From Neoroseomonas oryzicola (GTDB lineage Bacteria > Pseudomonadota > Alphaproteobacteria > Acetobacterales > Acetobacteraceae): a stretch of DNA of 64,000 nt. Made by a program: the position numbers and the translations under genes. This document shows positions 8,969 through 19,252 of the stretch, piece after piece (within the stretch, counting starts at the first letter, position 1; each line of letters starts with the position of its first letter). The DNA lies in the NCBI RefSeq assembly GCF_012163135.1, contig NZ_JAAVUP010000008.1:78729-142728 (forward strand), read 5' to 3'. The notes below the pieces were generated by a model, which made no database searches, had not been told where the DNA came from, and saw only the letters and a program-made list of their open reading frames with translations.

Positions 8969-10216
8969 ATGCGTCGCGCCCTCCTGCTGCTGGCCGCGCT
9001 TTCGGCCGTCACCGCAATCGCCCTTTGGCTCGCCCGCGTGGGCGGGACCGTCGAGATCGCCGTCGGCGAGGTCTGGATCGGCGTCTCCTTCCCCGTCGCC
9101 GTGATGGGGCTGGTGGTCGCCTTCTTGCTGCTGCACTTCGTGCTGTCGGTGCTGGGCTGGTTCCGTCGGCTGCCGGAACGCCGCCGTGCCGCCCGCGCGG
9201 CCTCCCGCCGGGCCGATGGCGATGCGGCGGTGACGCGCGCGCTGATCGCGCTCGCCGCCGGCACCGCGCAGACCGCGCGGATCGAGGTCCGCCGCGCGCG
9301 GCACCTGCTCGGCGACACGCCGCAGACGCTGCTGCTCGCGGCCGAGGCCGAGCGCCTCGGCGGCCGCGAGGATGGTGCGGCCGCTGCCTTCAAGGCGCTG
9401 GCCGAGCGGCCCGATGCCCGCTTCCTCGGCCTGCGCGGGCTGCTGCGCCAGGCGATGCAGCGGGAGGACTGGGCGGCGGCCCAGCGCCTGGCGAGGGAGG
9501 CCGAGGCGGCCCAGCCCGGCGCCGCCTGGCTGCGCGAGGAACGCCAGTTGCTCGCCCTGCGCACCCATGATTGGCGCGAGGCGCTGGCATTGTCGGCACC
9601 GGATGCGCCACGCGCGGCCCTTGCCCTCGCCGCCGCGCTGCAGGAGGAAGACCCCGCCCGCGCCGCCGAGTTCGAGAAGCAGGCCTTCGCCGCCGACCCG
9701 GCCTTCGCGCCCGGCGCGCTGGCACACGCGAAGCGGCTCGCCGCGGCGGGGTCTGCGCGCAAGGCGCGCGGCGTGCTGGAACAGGCCTGGCAGGCGCGGC
9801 CGCATCCGGATATCGGCGCGGCGTGGCTGGCCGGCGAACGCAATGCCCTCGCCCGCGTGAAGGCGGTCGAGGACCTGACGCACCGGAACCGCGAGCATCC
9901 GGAAAGCCGGCTGCTGATGGCGCGCGCGGCGATCGATGCCGGCCTCACCGGACGGGCGCGGTCGGAACTGGATGCGCTCGTCGCCGGTGGCGCGCCGGAC
10001 CGGCGCACCTGGCTGCTGATGGCGGAACTCGAGGAAGTCGAACACGGCGACACCGCCGATGCGCGTGCCGCGCAGGCGAAGTGGCTGCGCGCGGCGGCGA
10101 ACGCCGAAGGCGCGCCGCGCTGGCGCTGCGCGGCCTGCGGTGCGGAGCATAATGCCTGGAAGGCGGAGTGCGCGTCCTGCGGGACGGTCGGGCGGATCGG
10201 CTGGACGGCAGTCTAG
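8969..10216 (+). CDS. hemY: HemY-like TPR membrane protein with C-terminal zinc ribbon
   Basis: 415 residues. Two hydrophobic segments at about 5-22 and 38-60 form the HemY N-terminal domain, followed by TPR-like helices rich in Ala/Arg (about 90-370). The C-terminus carries CAAC (387-390) and CASC (401-404) in a WRCAACGAEHNAWKAECASC setting, a probable zinc or rubredoxin-like ribbon. HemY proteins are linked to haem synthesis by gene order, but the biochemical role is unclear. The tail resembles in layout the metal-binding end of LapB/YciM. The gene is the last of the haem cluster, and a hairpin element follows 4 bp after its stop. Confidence 0.85.
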   Translation: MRRALLLLAALSAVTAIALWLARVGGTVEIAVGEVWIGVSFPVAVMGLVVAFLLLHFVLSVLGWFRRLPERRRAARAASRRADGDAAVTRALIALAAGTAQTARIEVRRARHLLGDTPQTLLLAAEAERLGGREDGAAAAFKALAERPDARFLGLRGLLRQAMQREDWAAAQRLAREAEAAQPGAAWLREERQLLALRTHDWREALALSAPDAPRAALALAAALQEEDPARAAEFEKQAFAADPAFAPGALAHAKRLAAAGSARKARGVLEQAWQARPHPDIGAAWLAGERNALARVKAVEDLTHRNREHPESRLLMARAAIDAGLTGRARSELDALVAGGAPDRRTWLLMAELEEVEHGDTADARAAQAKWLRAAANAEGAPRWRCAACGAEHNAWKAECASCGTVGRIGWTAV

Positions 10217-10220
10217 GCGT

Positions 10221-10355
10221 CGGAGGGGCGCTGCCCCTCCGAACCACCCCGCCAGGGGGCTGCGGCCCCCTGGACCGCGGGAACTTGAGTGTTGGTTTCC
10301 AAAGGCCTCTGGGCCTTTGGCGGGGAGAGCCCGAGAGGGGCAGCGCCCCTCTCGG
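10221..10355. repeat. Family A hairpin element, copy 1 (four tandem hairpins)
   Basis: Four perfect hairpins occupy 135 bp. H1 is 10221-10229/10233-10241 (9 bp, loop GCT). H2 is 10252-10260/10265-10273 (9 bp). H3 is 10299-10307/10312-10320 (CCAAAGGCC, loop TCTG). H4 is 10331-10341/10345-10355 (11 bp, loop AGC). H1 and H4 cores are inverted copies of each other, and ccccgcca/tggcgggg flank H2 and H3, so the whole unit is a nested inverted structure. It fills the space between hemY and the convergent CoxL-like gene and could stop transcription from both sides. It lacks the long central stem of copies 2 and 3. Confidence 0.85.
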
Positions 10356-10361
10356 TATCCG

Positions 10362-12683
10362 TCAGGCCGCCCTCACGGCGCTCAAGGCCTTCCACACCGT
10401 CTCCGGCGTCGCCGGCATGTCCACCGCGACGCCGAGCGCATCGACCAGCGCGTTGATCACCGCCGGCGGCGAGCCCACCGCACCGGCCTCGCCCGCGCCC
10501 TTCACGCCGAGCGGGTTGGTCTCGCAGGGCACCTCGATCAGGTCGACATCGATCGGCGGCAGGTCGTCCGCACGCGGCAGCGCGTAGTCCATGAACGACG
10601 CCGAGACGAGCTGCCCGCTCTCGGAATCATAGGCCGTGCGCTCGAGCAGCGCCTGGCCGATGCCCTGCGTCACGCCGCCATGCACCTGGCCGCGCACGAT
10701 CAGCGGGTTCAGCGCATGCCCGACATCGTCCACCACGATGTAGCGCGGAATGGAGACGACGCCGGTCTCGGGGTCGACCTCCACCTCGGCCACGTGGCAG
10801 CCATTGGGGAAGGTGTGGGACTTGATCTCGGCCGTCTCGGTGGCGTCGAGCAGCGTCGCCTCGATCCCCGCCGCGGCCTTCTTCCGCTGCACGGCCGCGA
10901 GTTCGAGGATGCCGACCGCGCGGTCGGTGCCGACCACGCCGAAGGTGCCGCCCTTCGAGGAGAACTCGATGTCGGCGACCGAGGCCTCGAGATGCTCGGA
11001 GGCGGCGATCTTGCCCTTCTCGACGACCGAGGCGGTGGTCACCAGGATCGCCTGGCCTTCGGAATAGAGGCTGCGCGCGCCGCCCGTGCCGCCGCCATCC
11101 GGCAGCGTATCGGAATCGCCCTGCTGGACGCGGATCTTCTCGATCGGGATGCCGAGCTCGAAGCTCGTCATCATGGCATAGGCGGTCTCGTGCCCCTGGC
11201 CGGTCGACTGCGTGCCGACATAGACGTCGACGAAGCCGTCATCGGCGAACCTCACCGAGGCATTCTCGGTCGGCGCGCCGCCGGTGGCCTCGAGGTAGTA
11301 GGCGAGGCCGATGCCGCGCTTCTTGCCCCGCTTGGCCGCTTCCGCCTTGCGCGCCCCGAACCCGGCCCAGTCGATCTTCGCCAGCGCCGCGTCCATCAGC
11401 TTCGCGAACTCACCCGAGTCATAGCGCTGCCCCATCGCGGAGACGTAGGGCATGCGGGAGGACGGGACCATGTTGCGCTTGCGCAGTTCGATGCGGTCGA
11501 TGCCGATCTCGCGCGCCGCGGTGTCGATCAGGCGCTCGACCAGATAGTTGCTCTCGGGCCGGCCGGCGCCGCGATAGGCGTCCACCGGCACGGTGTGCGT
11601 CATCACGCCGATTACCTGCGCGTGGATAGCCTGGAAGTCGTAGACCGAGGCCAGCACCTTGGTCCCCGCGCCGGTCGGGATGAAGGGCGCGAAGGTGTTG
11701 AGGTAGGCCCCCATCCCCGCCCAGTTCTTGGTCCGCAGCGCGAGGAACTTGCCGTCCTTGTCGAGCGCCAATTCACCGATGGTGATGTTGTCGCGGCCAT
11801 GGGTGTCGGACTGGAAGGCCTCGGTGCGCTCCGACGTCCACCGCACCGCGCGCTTCAGCTCGCGCGCCGCAAAGCAGGTCAGCACGTGCTCGGGGTAGAT
11901 GAAGATCTTCATCCCGAAGCCGCCGCCGACATCGGGCGTGACCACCCGGAAATTGTCGCTCGACAGGTTGAAGATGTTCTTCGCCAGCACGTTGCGGACC
12001 AGCCAGGACCCCTGGGTGTTGGTCGTCAGCGTCCAGTGGTTGCGCGCGGCGTCGTAGTCGGCGAGCGCGGCGCGCGCTTCCATCGAGGCGACGACGACGC
12101 GGTTGTTCACCACGCGCAGCCGCGCGACATGCGCCGCGCCCTTGATCAGCCCGTCCACCTTGGCGGCGTCGCCGACGTGCCAGTCGAAGCACGTGTTGTT
12201 GGGCGCGCTCGCCCAGACCTGCGGCTGGCCCGGATCGGTCGCCGTCGCCAGGTCGGTCGCGGCAGGCATGATGTCGTAGTCGACCTCGATCGCCTCGGCG
12301 GCGTCACGGGCCTGCTTGATGGTCTCGGCGACGACGAAGGCGACGGGATCGCCGACATGGCGCACGACACCCTCGGCGAGCGCCCGGCGGGGCGTGTCGG
12401 AGGTCGGGCTGCCGTCGATCGACTTCACCGGCGCGAGGCAGGGCAGGTGCCCGATGCCGGCCGCCGCGAGGTCCGCCCCGGTCCAGACGCCCAGCACGCC
12501 CGGCATCGCCTTGGCCGCCGCGGTCGAGATGGAATTGATGCGCGCATGCGCATGCGGGCTGCGCAGGACGTAGCCCTCGGCCTGGCCGGGGACGGCCACG
12601 TCGTCGGTGTAGCGGCCGCCGCCCTTCAGAAGGCGCGGATCCTCGACGCGGCGGATGGATTGGCTGAGGCCGAACTTCGCCAT
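10362..12683 (-). CDS. Molybdopterin-binding large subunit of the xanthine dehydrogenase/CoxL family
   Basis: 773 residues. It shows the Ald_Xan_dh_C domain (SIRRVEDPRLLKGGGRYTDD at the N-terminus) and the long molybdenum-cofactor region. The active-site loop reads AYRGAGRPE at about 367-375, the form-II (CoxL-like) version rather than the AYXCSFR of true carbon monoxide dehydrogenase. GGGFGMK and GVKGAGEAGAVGSPPAV are also present. The family hydroxylates aldehydes, purines or aromatic heterocycles. The partners that carry the 2Fe-2S centres and FAD (CoxS and CoxM types) are not adjacent, so this is an orphan catalytic subunit here. It is convergent with hemY. Confidence 0.92.
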   Translation of the reverse strand: MAKFGLSQSIRRVEDPRLLKGGGRYTDDVAVPGQAEGYVLRSPHAHARINSISTAAAKAMPGVLGVWTGADLAAAGIGHLPCLAPVKSIDGSPTSDTPRRALAEGVVRHVGDPVAFVVAETIKQARDAAEAIEVDYDIMPAATDLATATDPGQPQVWASAPNNTCFDWHVGDAAKVDGLIKGAAHVARLRVVNNRVVVASMEARAALADYDAARNHWTLTTNTQGSWLVRNVLAKNIFNLSSDNFRVVTPDVGGGFGMKIFIYPEHVLTCFAARELKRAVRWTSERTEAFQSDTHGRDNITIGELALDKDGKFLALRTKNWAGMGAYLNTFAPFIPTGAGTKVLASVYDFQAIHAQVIGVMTHTVPVDAYRGAGRPESNYLVERLIDTAAREIGIDRIELRKRNMVPSSRMPYVSAMGQRYDSGEFAKLMDAALAKIDWAGFGARKAEAAKRGKKRGIGLAYYLEATGGAPTENASVRFADDGFVDVYVGTQSTGQGHETAYAMMTSFELGIPIEKIRVQQGDSDTLPDGGGTGGARSLYSEGQAILVTTASVVEKGKIAASEHLEASVADIEFSSKGGTFGVVGTDRAVGILELAAVQRKKAAAGIEATLLDATETAEIKSHTFPNGCHVAEVEVDPETGVVSIPRYIVVDDVGHALNPLIVRGQVHGGVTQGIGQALLERTAYDSESGQLVSASFMDYALPRADDLPPIDVDLIEVPCETNPLGVKGAGEAGAVGSPPAVINALVDALGVAVDMPATPETVWKALSAVRAA

Positions 12684-12753
12684 GCGCGGGGTCTCCCTTG
12701 GTTCCTCGCCCCATCATCTGCGATGCGGGCCGGGGATGGGAAGGGGGGGCGCG

Positions 12754-15700
12754 TCAGCCTTCGGCCGGCGCCCGCCCGAACATGCGCTTCGTGCGTTCCC
12801 GCATGGACTGGAACACCACGTAGAGCATGGGGATGATGAAGATGCCGACCAGCGCCGCGGCGATCATGCCGCCGAACACGGCCGTGCCGACGGCGCGGCG
12901 GGAGAGCATGGCGGCACCGGTTGCGAAGACCAGCGGCACCAGGCCGAGGACGAAGGCGATCGAGGTCATCATGACCGCGCGGAACCGCAGCCGCGCGCCC
13001 ATGATGGCGGCGTCGCGGATCGGCAGGCCTTCCTCCCGCTTCTCCTTGGCGAACTCGACGATCAGGATGCCGTTCTTGGCCGCCAACGCGATCAGCACGA
13101 CGAGGCCGATCTGGGCATAGATGTCGAGCGGCATGGTCGCCACCCACAGCGCCCCGAAGGCGCCGAGCACGCCCACCGCGACCGACAGCAGCACCGGGAT
13201 CGGGATCACCCAGGATTCATAAAGCGCGACCAGGAACAGGTAGGCGAACATCACCGCGAGCGCGAGGATGTAGGCCGTCTGGCCGGAGGCCTGCTTCTCC
13301 TGGAAGGCGGTGCCGGTCCATTCGTAGCCGTAGCCCGGCGGCAGCACGCGTGCCGAGATCTGCTCCATCGCCGCGAGCCCGTCGCCCGAGGAGACGCCCG
13401 GCCGGGGCGCGCCCTGGATCGAGATGGCACGATAGTTGTTGTAGCGGAAGATGGTCTGCGGCCCGACGCGGGTGCGCACGTCGGCGACCGCGCGCAGGGG
13501 TACCATCTCCCCCCGCGCGTTGCGGACATGGATGCGCCAGATGTCGCTGATGTCGCGCCGGTCGGATGCCTCGGCCTGCAGGTTCACCTGCCAGGTGCGG
13601 CCGAACAGGTTGAAGTCGTTGACGTAGAAGCCGCCCAGCGTCGCCTGCAGCGCGGTGAAGATATCCGCGATGCGCAGGCCGAGCGCCTGCGCCTTGTCAC
13701 GGTCGAGGTCGAGGAACAGCGTCGGGTTGGTCGCGTTGAAGGTCGAGAAGGCCGCGGCGATCCGCGGGTCCTGGTTCGCCGCCGCGATCAGCCCGAGCAT
13801 GGTGGCGCCGAGTTCCGCCGGCGGCCGGCCCTCATAGTCCTGCAGGATGTATTCGAAGCCGCCGCCGGTGCCGAGGCCGATGATCGGCGGCAGGTTGAAG
13901 GCGAAGACATTCGCCGTCCGCACCCCCTGCCCCGCGCCGAACACGCGCCCGATCGCCGCCTGGACCGACATGTCGGGCGCGGTGCGCTCGGCGAATGGCT
14001 TCAGGCGGGCCACGAGGAAGGCGGAATTCGACTGCGCCCCGCCATCGATCAGCGAGAAGCCGACGATGGCGAGCGTCCCCTGCACCGAGGGGATCGAACG
14101 CAGGATCTCCTCCACCTGGACGACGGCCTGACGCGTGCGCGCGACCGAGGCGCCCTGCGGCAATTGGATCTGGACGAAGAAGGCGCCCTGGTCTTCCTGC
14201 GGCAGGAAGCCCGAAGGCGTACGCTGGCCCATGTACCAGATGCCGGCGAAGAAGCCGCCGGTCAGCACGATCGACAGCAGCGAGACCCGCACAAGCCTTC
14301 GCACGACCCCGGCATAGCGGTCTCGCACCCAGTCGATGCCGCGCAGCCAGCGGCCCATGATGCCGGGGCGGTGCCCGCCCGCATGGGCGTGCGGCCGGAG
14401 GAAGACGGCGCACAACGCTGGCGATAGCGTCAGCGCGTTGATCGCGCTGATCACCATCGCGGCCGAGATCGTCACCGCGAACTGGCGGAACAGCTCGCCC
14501 GACAGGCCCGGGATGAAGCCGATCGGGACGAAGACCGACAGCAGCACCAGGGTGATGGCGATGATCGGCGCGGTGATCTGCGCCATCGCCTTCTTGGTCG
14601 CCTCGGCGGGGGTGAGGTGGGGTTCCTCCTCCATCACCCGCTCGACGTTCTCCACGACCACGATGGCGTCGTCGACCACGATGCCGATGGCCAGCACCAT
14701 GGCCAGCAGCGAGATGGTGTTCGCCGAATATCCAAGGGCCAGCAGGATCACGAAGGTGCCGATCAGGCTGACCGGCACCGCGACCGTCGGGATGATGGTC
14801 GCGCGCATGTTCCCCAGGAACAGGAACACCACGATCACCACCAGCACGAAGGCCTCGAGCAACGTCTTGATCACCTCGTGGATGGTGTCGCTGACGAAGT
14901 CCGATGTGTCGAAGAAGATGCGGTGGTTGACGCCCGTGGGATAGCGCGTCCGCAGGTCCGCCATGGTGCGGCGGACGTTCTCGGCCGCCGCGACGGCGTT
15001 GGCACCCGGGGCCAGGTAGACGCCGAAGGTCACCGCGGGCTGGCCGTTGTAGCGGCTCTCGGTGTCCATGCTCGCCGCGCCGAGCTCGATGCGCGCGACG
15101 TCGCGCACGCGCAATGTCGAACCGTCGGGATTGGCGCGGATCACGATCTCCCCAAACTGCTCGGGGGTGGTCAGGCGGCCCTGGGTCTCGAGGTTGATCT
15201 GGAACTGCTGGTCGTCGGGGATGGGCCTGGCGCCGATGCGCCCGACCGGCGCCTGGACGTTCTGCGCCTGGATCGCCGCGACCACGTCGGACGGCGTGAG
15301 GTTCAGGCTGATCAGCCGGTCCACCTCGAACCAGATGCGCATGGAATAATCCATGGCGCCGAACAGGTTGACCTGGCCGACCCCCGGCACGCGCGCGAGC
15401 CGGTCGATGATGTTGATGGTCGCGTAGTTCGACAGGAAGAGCGGCGTGTGCTCGCCGCTCTCGGAATAGAGGAAGATGAACTGCAGCACCGCCGAGGACT
15501 GCTTGCGGACCGTGACGCCCTGGCGCTGCACTTCCTGCGGCAGGCGCGCGAGCGCCGCCTGCACCCGGTTGTTCACGTTGACGGTCGCGATGTCCGGGTT
15601 GGTGCCCAGCGCGAAGGAGACGTTGAGGCTGTAGGACCCGTCATTGGCGCTGTTCGATCGCATGTAGATCATGCGGTCGACGCCGTTGACCGAGGATTCG

Positions 15701-15897
15701 ATCACCTGCGCGACGGTCTGTTCGACCACCGCGGCCGAAGCGCCGGGGAAGCGCGTGGTCACCGAGACCTGCGGCGGGACAATGTCCGGCAGCTGGGAGA
15801 CCGGGATGCGCAGCATCGCCAGCGCGCCGGCGAGGGCGGTGACGATGGCGATGACGATCGCGAAGCGCGGCCGGTCGACGAAGATCGCGGAGAACAC
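12754..15897 (-). CDS. RND multidrug efflux permease (HAE1 family)
   Basis: 1047 residues, the normal length for AcrB-type pumps. The start [34 protein letters not shown] is typical. The proton-relay pair appears in [18 protein letters not shown] (about residue 410), and twelve membrane helices with two large periplasmic loops can be laid out. It would form the inner-membrane part of a tripartite pump driven by proton flux. The adaptor gene lies 6 bp upstream on the same strand, so they form one operon. No outer-membrane channel gene follows, so a TolC-like protein encoded elsewhere must be used. Confidence 0.95.
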   Translation of the reverse strand: MFSAIFVDRPRFAIVIAIVTALAGALAMLRIPVSQLPDIVPPQVSVTTRFPGASAAVVEQTVAQVIESSVNGVDRMIYMRSNSANDGSYSLNVSFALGTNPDIATVNVNNRVQAALARLPQEVQRQGVTVRKQSSAVLQFIFLYSESGEHTPLFLSNYATINIIDRLARVPGVGQVNLFGAMDYSMRIWFEVDRLISLNLTPSDVVAAIQAQNVQAPVGRIGARPIPDDQQFQINLETQGRLTTPEQFGEIVIRANPDGSTLRVRDVARIELGAASMDTESRYNGQPAVTFGVYLAPGANAVAAAENVRRTMADLRTRYPTGVNHRIFFDTSDFVSDTIHEVIKTLLEAFVLVVIVVFLFLGNMRATIIPTVAVPVSLIGTFVILLALGYSANTISLLAMVLAIGIVVDDAIVVVENVERVMEEEPHLTPAEATKKAMAQITAPIIAITLVLLSVFVPIGFIPGLSGELFRQFAVTISAAMVISAINALTLSPALCAVFLRPHAHAGGHRPGIMGRWLRGIDWVRDRYAGVVRRLVRVSLLSIVLTGGFFAGIWYMGQRTPSGFLPQEDQGAFFVQIQLPQGASVARTRQAVVQVEEILRSIPSVQGTLAIVGFSLIDGGAQSNSAFLVARLKPFAERTAPDMSVQAAIGRVFGAGQGVRTANVFAFNLPPIIGLGTGGGFEYILQDYEGRPPAELGATMLGLIAAANQDPRIAAAFSTFNATNPTLFLDLDRDKAQALGLRIADIFTALQATLGGFYVNDFNLFGRTWQVNLQAEASDRRDISDIWRIHVRNARGEMVPLRAVADVRTRVGPQTIFRYNNYRAISIQGAPRPGVSSGDGLAAMEQISARVLPPGYGYEWTGTAFQEKQASGQTAYILALAVMFAYLFLVALYESWVIPIPVLLSVAVGVLGAFGALWVATMPLDIYAQIGLVVLIALAAKNGILIVEFAKEKREEGLPIRDAAIMGARLRFRAVMMTSIAFVLGLVPLVFATGAAMLSRRAVGTAVFGGMIAAALVGIFIIPMLYVVFQSMRERTKRMFGRAPAEG

Positions 15898-15903
15898 CGG
15901 CGC

Positions 15904-17073
15904 TCAGCCCCGACCCGGCACCGTCTGGGGCACGGTCGGTCCGCTCGCCGGCCCCGGGTTCACCGGCTGGCCCGGGCGGACGCGCTGCAGCCCCTCGACG
16001 ACGACCGTCTCGCCGCCGTTGAGCCCGCCCTCGATCACCGCCGTCTCGGCCGAGGACCGCCCGAGCGTCACGTTGCGCCGCGTCGCGACGTTGTTCTCGC
16101 CGACCACGAAGACGAAGGACCCCTGCTGGTCCTGCAGCACCGCCGCGCGCGGCAGGGCGATTGCCATGACCGGCTCGGCACCCTCGACGGTCACGCTGAC
16201 GAACTGGCCATCGACCAGTTCGCGCGGGGAGACGCTGACCTCCCCGGTCTGCAGGCGGCGGATCGGGTTCGGGATCAGCGCGCGCACCAGGATGGTGTCC
16301 GTATTGCGGTCGATCTGGTTGTCGATGAAGTCGATGCGGCCCGGTTCGGGGTAGAGCCGGCCATCGGTGGTGCGGATGCGCACGATCGTGGCGTCGGCGC
16401 CCCCCCGCGTCTCGAACCGGTTGCGCATCTCGAGCGCGGTGCGCTGGCTGACCGCGAAGGCGACCCGCATCGGATCCTGGCTGACGATGGTCGCGAGGTT
16501 GCCGGCATCGGGCCCGACCACGTTGCCGACCGACAGGTTCGACCGGCCGATCTGTCCGGCGATCGGCGCCTCGATGTCGGTGTAGCCGAGGTTGATCTGC
16601 GCCACGCGCAGCGAGGCCTGCGCCGCGAGCACGCCGGCCGCCTCGGTGCGCTCCGCCGCCTGGGCGTTGTCGAGCGACACCTGCGTGCCCGCCCCGGTCT
16701 GCCGCAGGTCCCGCGCGCGGGCGAGGGCGACGCGCGCATTCTCGAGCCGCGCATTGGCCGCGGCGAGGTTCGCCTGCGCCTGTTCGACCTGGGCCTCGAA
16801 GGGCGCGCGCTCGATGCGGTAGAGCGTCTCGCCCTGGTTGACGTCACCGCCCTCGCGGAACAGCCGTTCCTGCAGGAAGCCGGTGACGCGGGCGCGGATG
16901 TTCACGCGGTCCGTCGCCTCGATGCGGCCGACGAACTCGATCGCTTCCGTGACAGGACGCCGTTCGGCGGTCATGACGCCCACCGCGGGCGGGCCCTGCG
17001 GCCCGAACTGGGCGGATGCCGGACCGGCGGCGAGGAGAAGGGCGAGCGCAGCACCCGCGACGAGACGCAGCAT
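15904..17073 (-). CDS. RND efflux periplasmic adaptor (membrane fusion protein)
   Basis: 389 residues with a signal peptide (MLRLVAGAALALLLAAGPASAQ). The layout is that of AcrA/MexA: a lipoyl half-motif at about 55-75 (VGRIEATDRVNIRARVTGFL), a helical hairpin at about 95-150 rich in Ala, Gln and Glu, the second lipoyl half (NLGYTDIEAPIAGQIGRSNL), then beta-barrel strands and a proline-rich tail. No lipobox Cys, so it is probably periplasmic and soluble. First gene of the pump operon. The 98 bp upstream contain an AT-richer stretch at 17085-17105 that may hold the operon promoter, but no convincing pair of boxes. Confidence 0.93.
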   Translation of the reverse strand: MLRLVAGAALALLLAAGPASAQFGPQGPPAVGVMTAERRPVTEAIEFVGRIEATDRVNIRARVTGFLQERLFREGGDVNQGETLYRIERAPFEAQVEQAQANLAAANARLENARVALARARDLRQTGAGTQVSLDNAQAAERTEAAGVLAAQASLRVAQINLGYTDIEAPIAGQIGRSNLSVGNVVGPDAGNLATIVSQDPMRVAFAVSQRTALEMRNRFETRGGADATIVRIRTTDGRLYPEPGRIDFIDNQIDRNTDTILVRALIPNPIRRLQTGEVSVSPRELVDGQFVSVTVEGAEPVMAIALPRAAVLQDQQGSFVFVVGENNVATRRNVTLGRSSAETAVIEGGLNGGETVVVEGLQRVRPGQPVNPGPASGPTVPQTVPGRG

Positions 17074-17171
17074 CGGCAGGTTTCCGATTATTTCAGTGTC
17101 AAATGTCGCCCATGATGCGCTGCGTCAAGCCGCGCGCGGCGCAAACCCGCGCGAGGACCGGGCGCGGCGCG

Positions 17172-18005
17172 TCAATGCGCGACGAAGACCGGGCAGGGGG
17201 CGGCATGCAGCAACCGCCGCGTCGCCGATCCGGTGAAGAAGGTGCGCAGCCCGGAATGCTCGTAGGATCCCATGACGAGCAGTCCGGCCGGCATCGCGGT
17301 CGCTTCCGCCAGCAGGGCGTCGACGGGGTGCGATCCCTCGACGCCGACCGCCTCGGCCTCGAAGGCATGGGTGCGGAGATAGGCCGCGGCGACCTCGGCG
17401 AGCCGCTGGGCCTCGGCGCGTTCTTCCGCGACCGACAGCACCCGGACCTGCATCTCGCCCGCCAGGCCGAGCAGCGCGAACAGCTGCAGCGCCCGCATCG
17501 CCGGCACCGACCCGTCATAGCCGACCAGCACCTTGCCCGAGACCGGCGCCTCGCCGGGCGGGACGACCACCAGCGGCCGCGCGCCGTCGTGCAGCAGAGC
17601 CTCGATCACCGGGGCAAGGCCGTCCGGGTTCTGCTCGAGGCCAAGCGTCGAATCGCGGCCAATCACGATCACGTCGTGGGCGGCGCCGGCGGCGATCAGG
17701 GCGGGTTCGGGCGCGTCGGCGAGGCGCAGCGGCGTGAAGGGCGTGTCCCCGGCGGCGGCGGTGCAGGCGGCGAAGGCGGCCTCCGCCTCGGCGGCCATCC
17801 GCTTCGCCCGCGCGGCGTCGCGCCGTTCCTTGAAGGCGCTCGCGCCCGGCGGCACCGCCTCATGCGCATCCATCGCGTGCGGGTTGTCGAGCACCGCGGC
17901 CGCGGTGAGTGCCGCGCCGGTGCGGCGGGCGACGGCGATCGCCAGGTCGCGGGCGCGCTGCGCGCCGGGCGTGTCGTCGAGCGCGACCAGGATGCTGCGG
18001 ATCAT
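17172..18005 (-). CDS. Tandem universal stress protein
   Basis: 277 residues with two UspA domains. The first runs about 1-145 (MIRSILVALDDTPGAQRARDLA) and the second about 150-277 (VLVGYDGSVPAMRALQ). The ATP-binding signature is seen only at the end of the second domain, in VMGSYEHSGLRTFFTGSATRRLLHAAPCPVFV. The first domain ends in VIGRDSTLG and lacks the full glycine/serine loop. USPs bind nucleotide and help survival under stress. It is flanked by the RND operon and an MFS gene and seems to be its own unit. Confidence 0.9.
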   Translation of the reverse strand: MIRSILVALDDTPGAQRARDLAIAVARRTGAALTAAAVLDNPHAMDAHEAVPPGASAFKERRDAARAKRMAAEAEAAFAACTAAAGDTPFTPLRLADAPEPALIAAGAAHDVIVIGRDSTLGLEQNPDGLAPVIEALLHDGARPLVVVPPGEAPVSGKVLVGYDGSVPAMRALQLFALLGLAGEMQVRVLSVAEERAEAQRLAEVAAAYLRTHAFEAEAVGVEGSHPVDALLAEATAMPAGLLVMGSYEHSGLRTFFTGSATRRLLHAAPCPVFVAH

Positions 18006-18070
18006 GCGGCGGTATCCCCTCTTGGGGGCAATCTAGCCGCCCCGGCGGGGAATGCGGAAGCCGAGGTGCC

Positions 18071-19252
18071 TCAGCGCGGCCCGGGCAGGCGCAGGAAGGC
18101 CAGGCTGCAGACGGCCAGCGCCGCGGCGAAGACCAGCAGCGCCGCCCCGATCCCGCCCCACGCCGCCGCCGCGCCCGAGGCCGCCTGCAACACGGCCGCC
18201 CCCCCGAAGAAGGACACGTTCATCGCCGAGAGCGCCCGCCCCACCCGTTCCGGCGGCACCGCCGCACGCACCAGGGCGAAGCAGATCACCTGCAGCGAGA
18301 TCATCAGGCCGAAAGCGACGAGCAGCACCGCGTCCGCCATGACCGGCCAGCCGAACGACCCGCCGGCCACCATCAGCGCGACCATCAGCGCCGCGCCCAG
18401 GTGCCCGCCCACCAGCAGCGCCCGGCGATGGGCCTGGAAGCGCCGTTCCAGGATGCCCGCGATCGCCGGGCCGGCGATCAGCGCGAAGGTGCACATCAGC
18501 AGGATGTTGCCCGCCGGCACGCGCGCCAGGCCCTTCACCTCCATCAGCCACGGTCCGCCCCACAGGCCCCGCACGCCGAGCACGGCGGCGAAGGACGCGA
18601 AGGCGATCACGACCGGACCGCGGATGTCGCGCGACAGGCCGAGGCGGATCACGTCCCGCGCATCCTCGGCCACGCTGCGGCGTGCCTGGAGGGGCGCACG
18701 CGCCTCGCGCACCAGCACCGCCACCGCCGTCGCCGCCCCGATCGCGAGCAGCGCGCAGGCGACGTAGCCCGCCCGCCAGCCCGAGGCGTCGACCAGCAGC
18801 GCGAGGGGACTCGCGGAAAGCAACATCCCGGTATTGCCGAAGGCCTGGATCACCCCGCCCCACAGGCCGAACTTCTGCGGCGGCAGGTTCTTCGCCGCAT
18901 AGGTGACGGGGCACATCAGCATCCCCGAACACCCGATGCCGAGCACCACCTGCGCCAGAAGCATCGACCACGGCCCCGTCGCCACCGCGCCGCACAGCGA
19001 CCCGACCGCCGCGATGGCCAGCAGCGCAAGCGCCGTCGGCTTCACGCCATAGCGGTCGAGTGCCACGCCCACCGGCAGCATCGCCAGCGCGAAGGCGGCG
19101 GGAAAGGCGCCGGTCAGAGCCGCGAGGCCATCCGCGGTGACGCCGAGGTCCCGCTGCAGCACGTCCGCCGCCATCGCCGGCAGCGTACGCACCGCGTTGG
19201 AAAAGACATGCCCGAGCGCGAGGGCGAGGATCGCCAGTCCGAGCGCGTTCAC
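18071..19252 (-). CDS. MFS transporter
   Basis: 393 residues from a GTG at 19252 whose first bases overlap the RidA-family stop (GTGA). Open frame continues upstream of this point, but in another gene's sequence. Twelve hydrophobic segments can be placed, with the family A motif weakly visible after TM2 (VGVALDRYGVKPTALALL). A longer cytoplasmic loop lies in the middle (ARAPLQARRSVAEDARDV). It is the last gene of a four-gene operon (amidinotransferase, FAD oxidase, RidA, MFS), so it likely carries that pathway's substrate or product. Confidence 0.88.
   Translation of the reverse strand: MNALGLAILALALGHVFSNAVRTLPAMAADVLQRDLGVTADGLAALTGAFPAAFALAMLPVGVALDRYGVKPTALALLAIAAVGSLCGAVATGPWSMLLAQVVLGIGCSGMLMCPVTYAAKNLPPQKFGLWGGVIQAFGNTGMLLSASPLALLVDASGWRAGYVACALLAIGAATAVAVLVREARAPLQARRSVAEDARDVIRLGLSRDIRGPVVIAFASFAAVLGVRGLWGGPWLMEVKGLARVPAGNILLMCTFALIAGPAIAGILERRFQAHRRALLVGGHLGAALMVALMVAGGSFGWPVMADAVLLVAFGLMISLQVICFALVRAAVPPERVGRALSAMNVSFFGGAAVLQAASGAAAAWGGIGAALLVFAAALAVCSLAFLRLPGPR

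Noticed and set aside
6701..10150. A 1149-codon open frame on the minus strand across hemC-hemY
   Set aside because: Same cause: it crosses four well-supported genes and their gaps and has low-complexity Arg/Gly/Ala composition.
10140..10216. A separate small zinc-ribbon gene at the end of hemY
   Set aside because: The cysteine motif is in the same open frame as HemY with no start codon or ribosome site of its own.
17080..17105. TTGACA on the minus strand at 17102-17097 before the RND adaptor gene
   Set aside because: No suitable -10 box at 16-18 bp and it lies only 24 bp from the start codon; not listed as a promoter.
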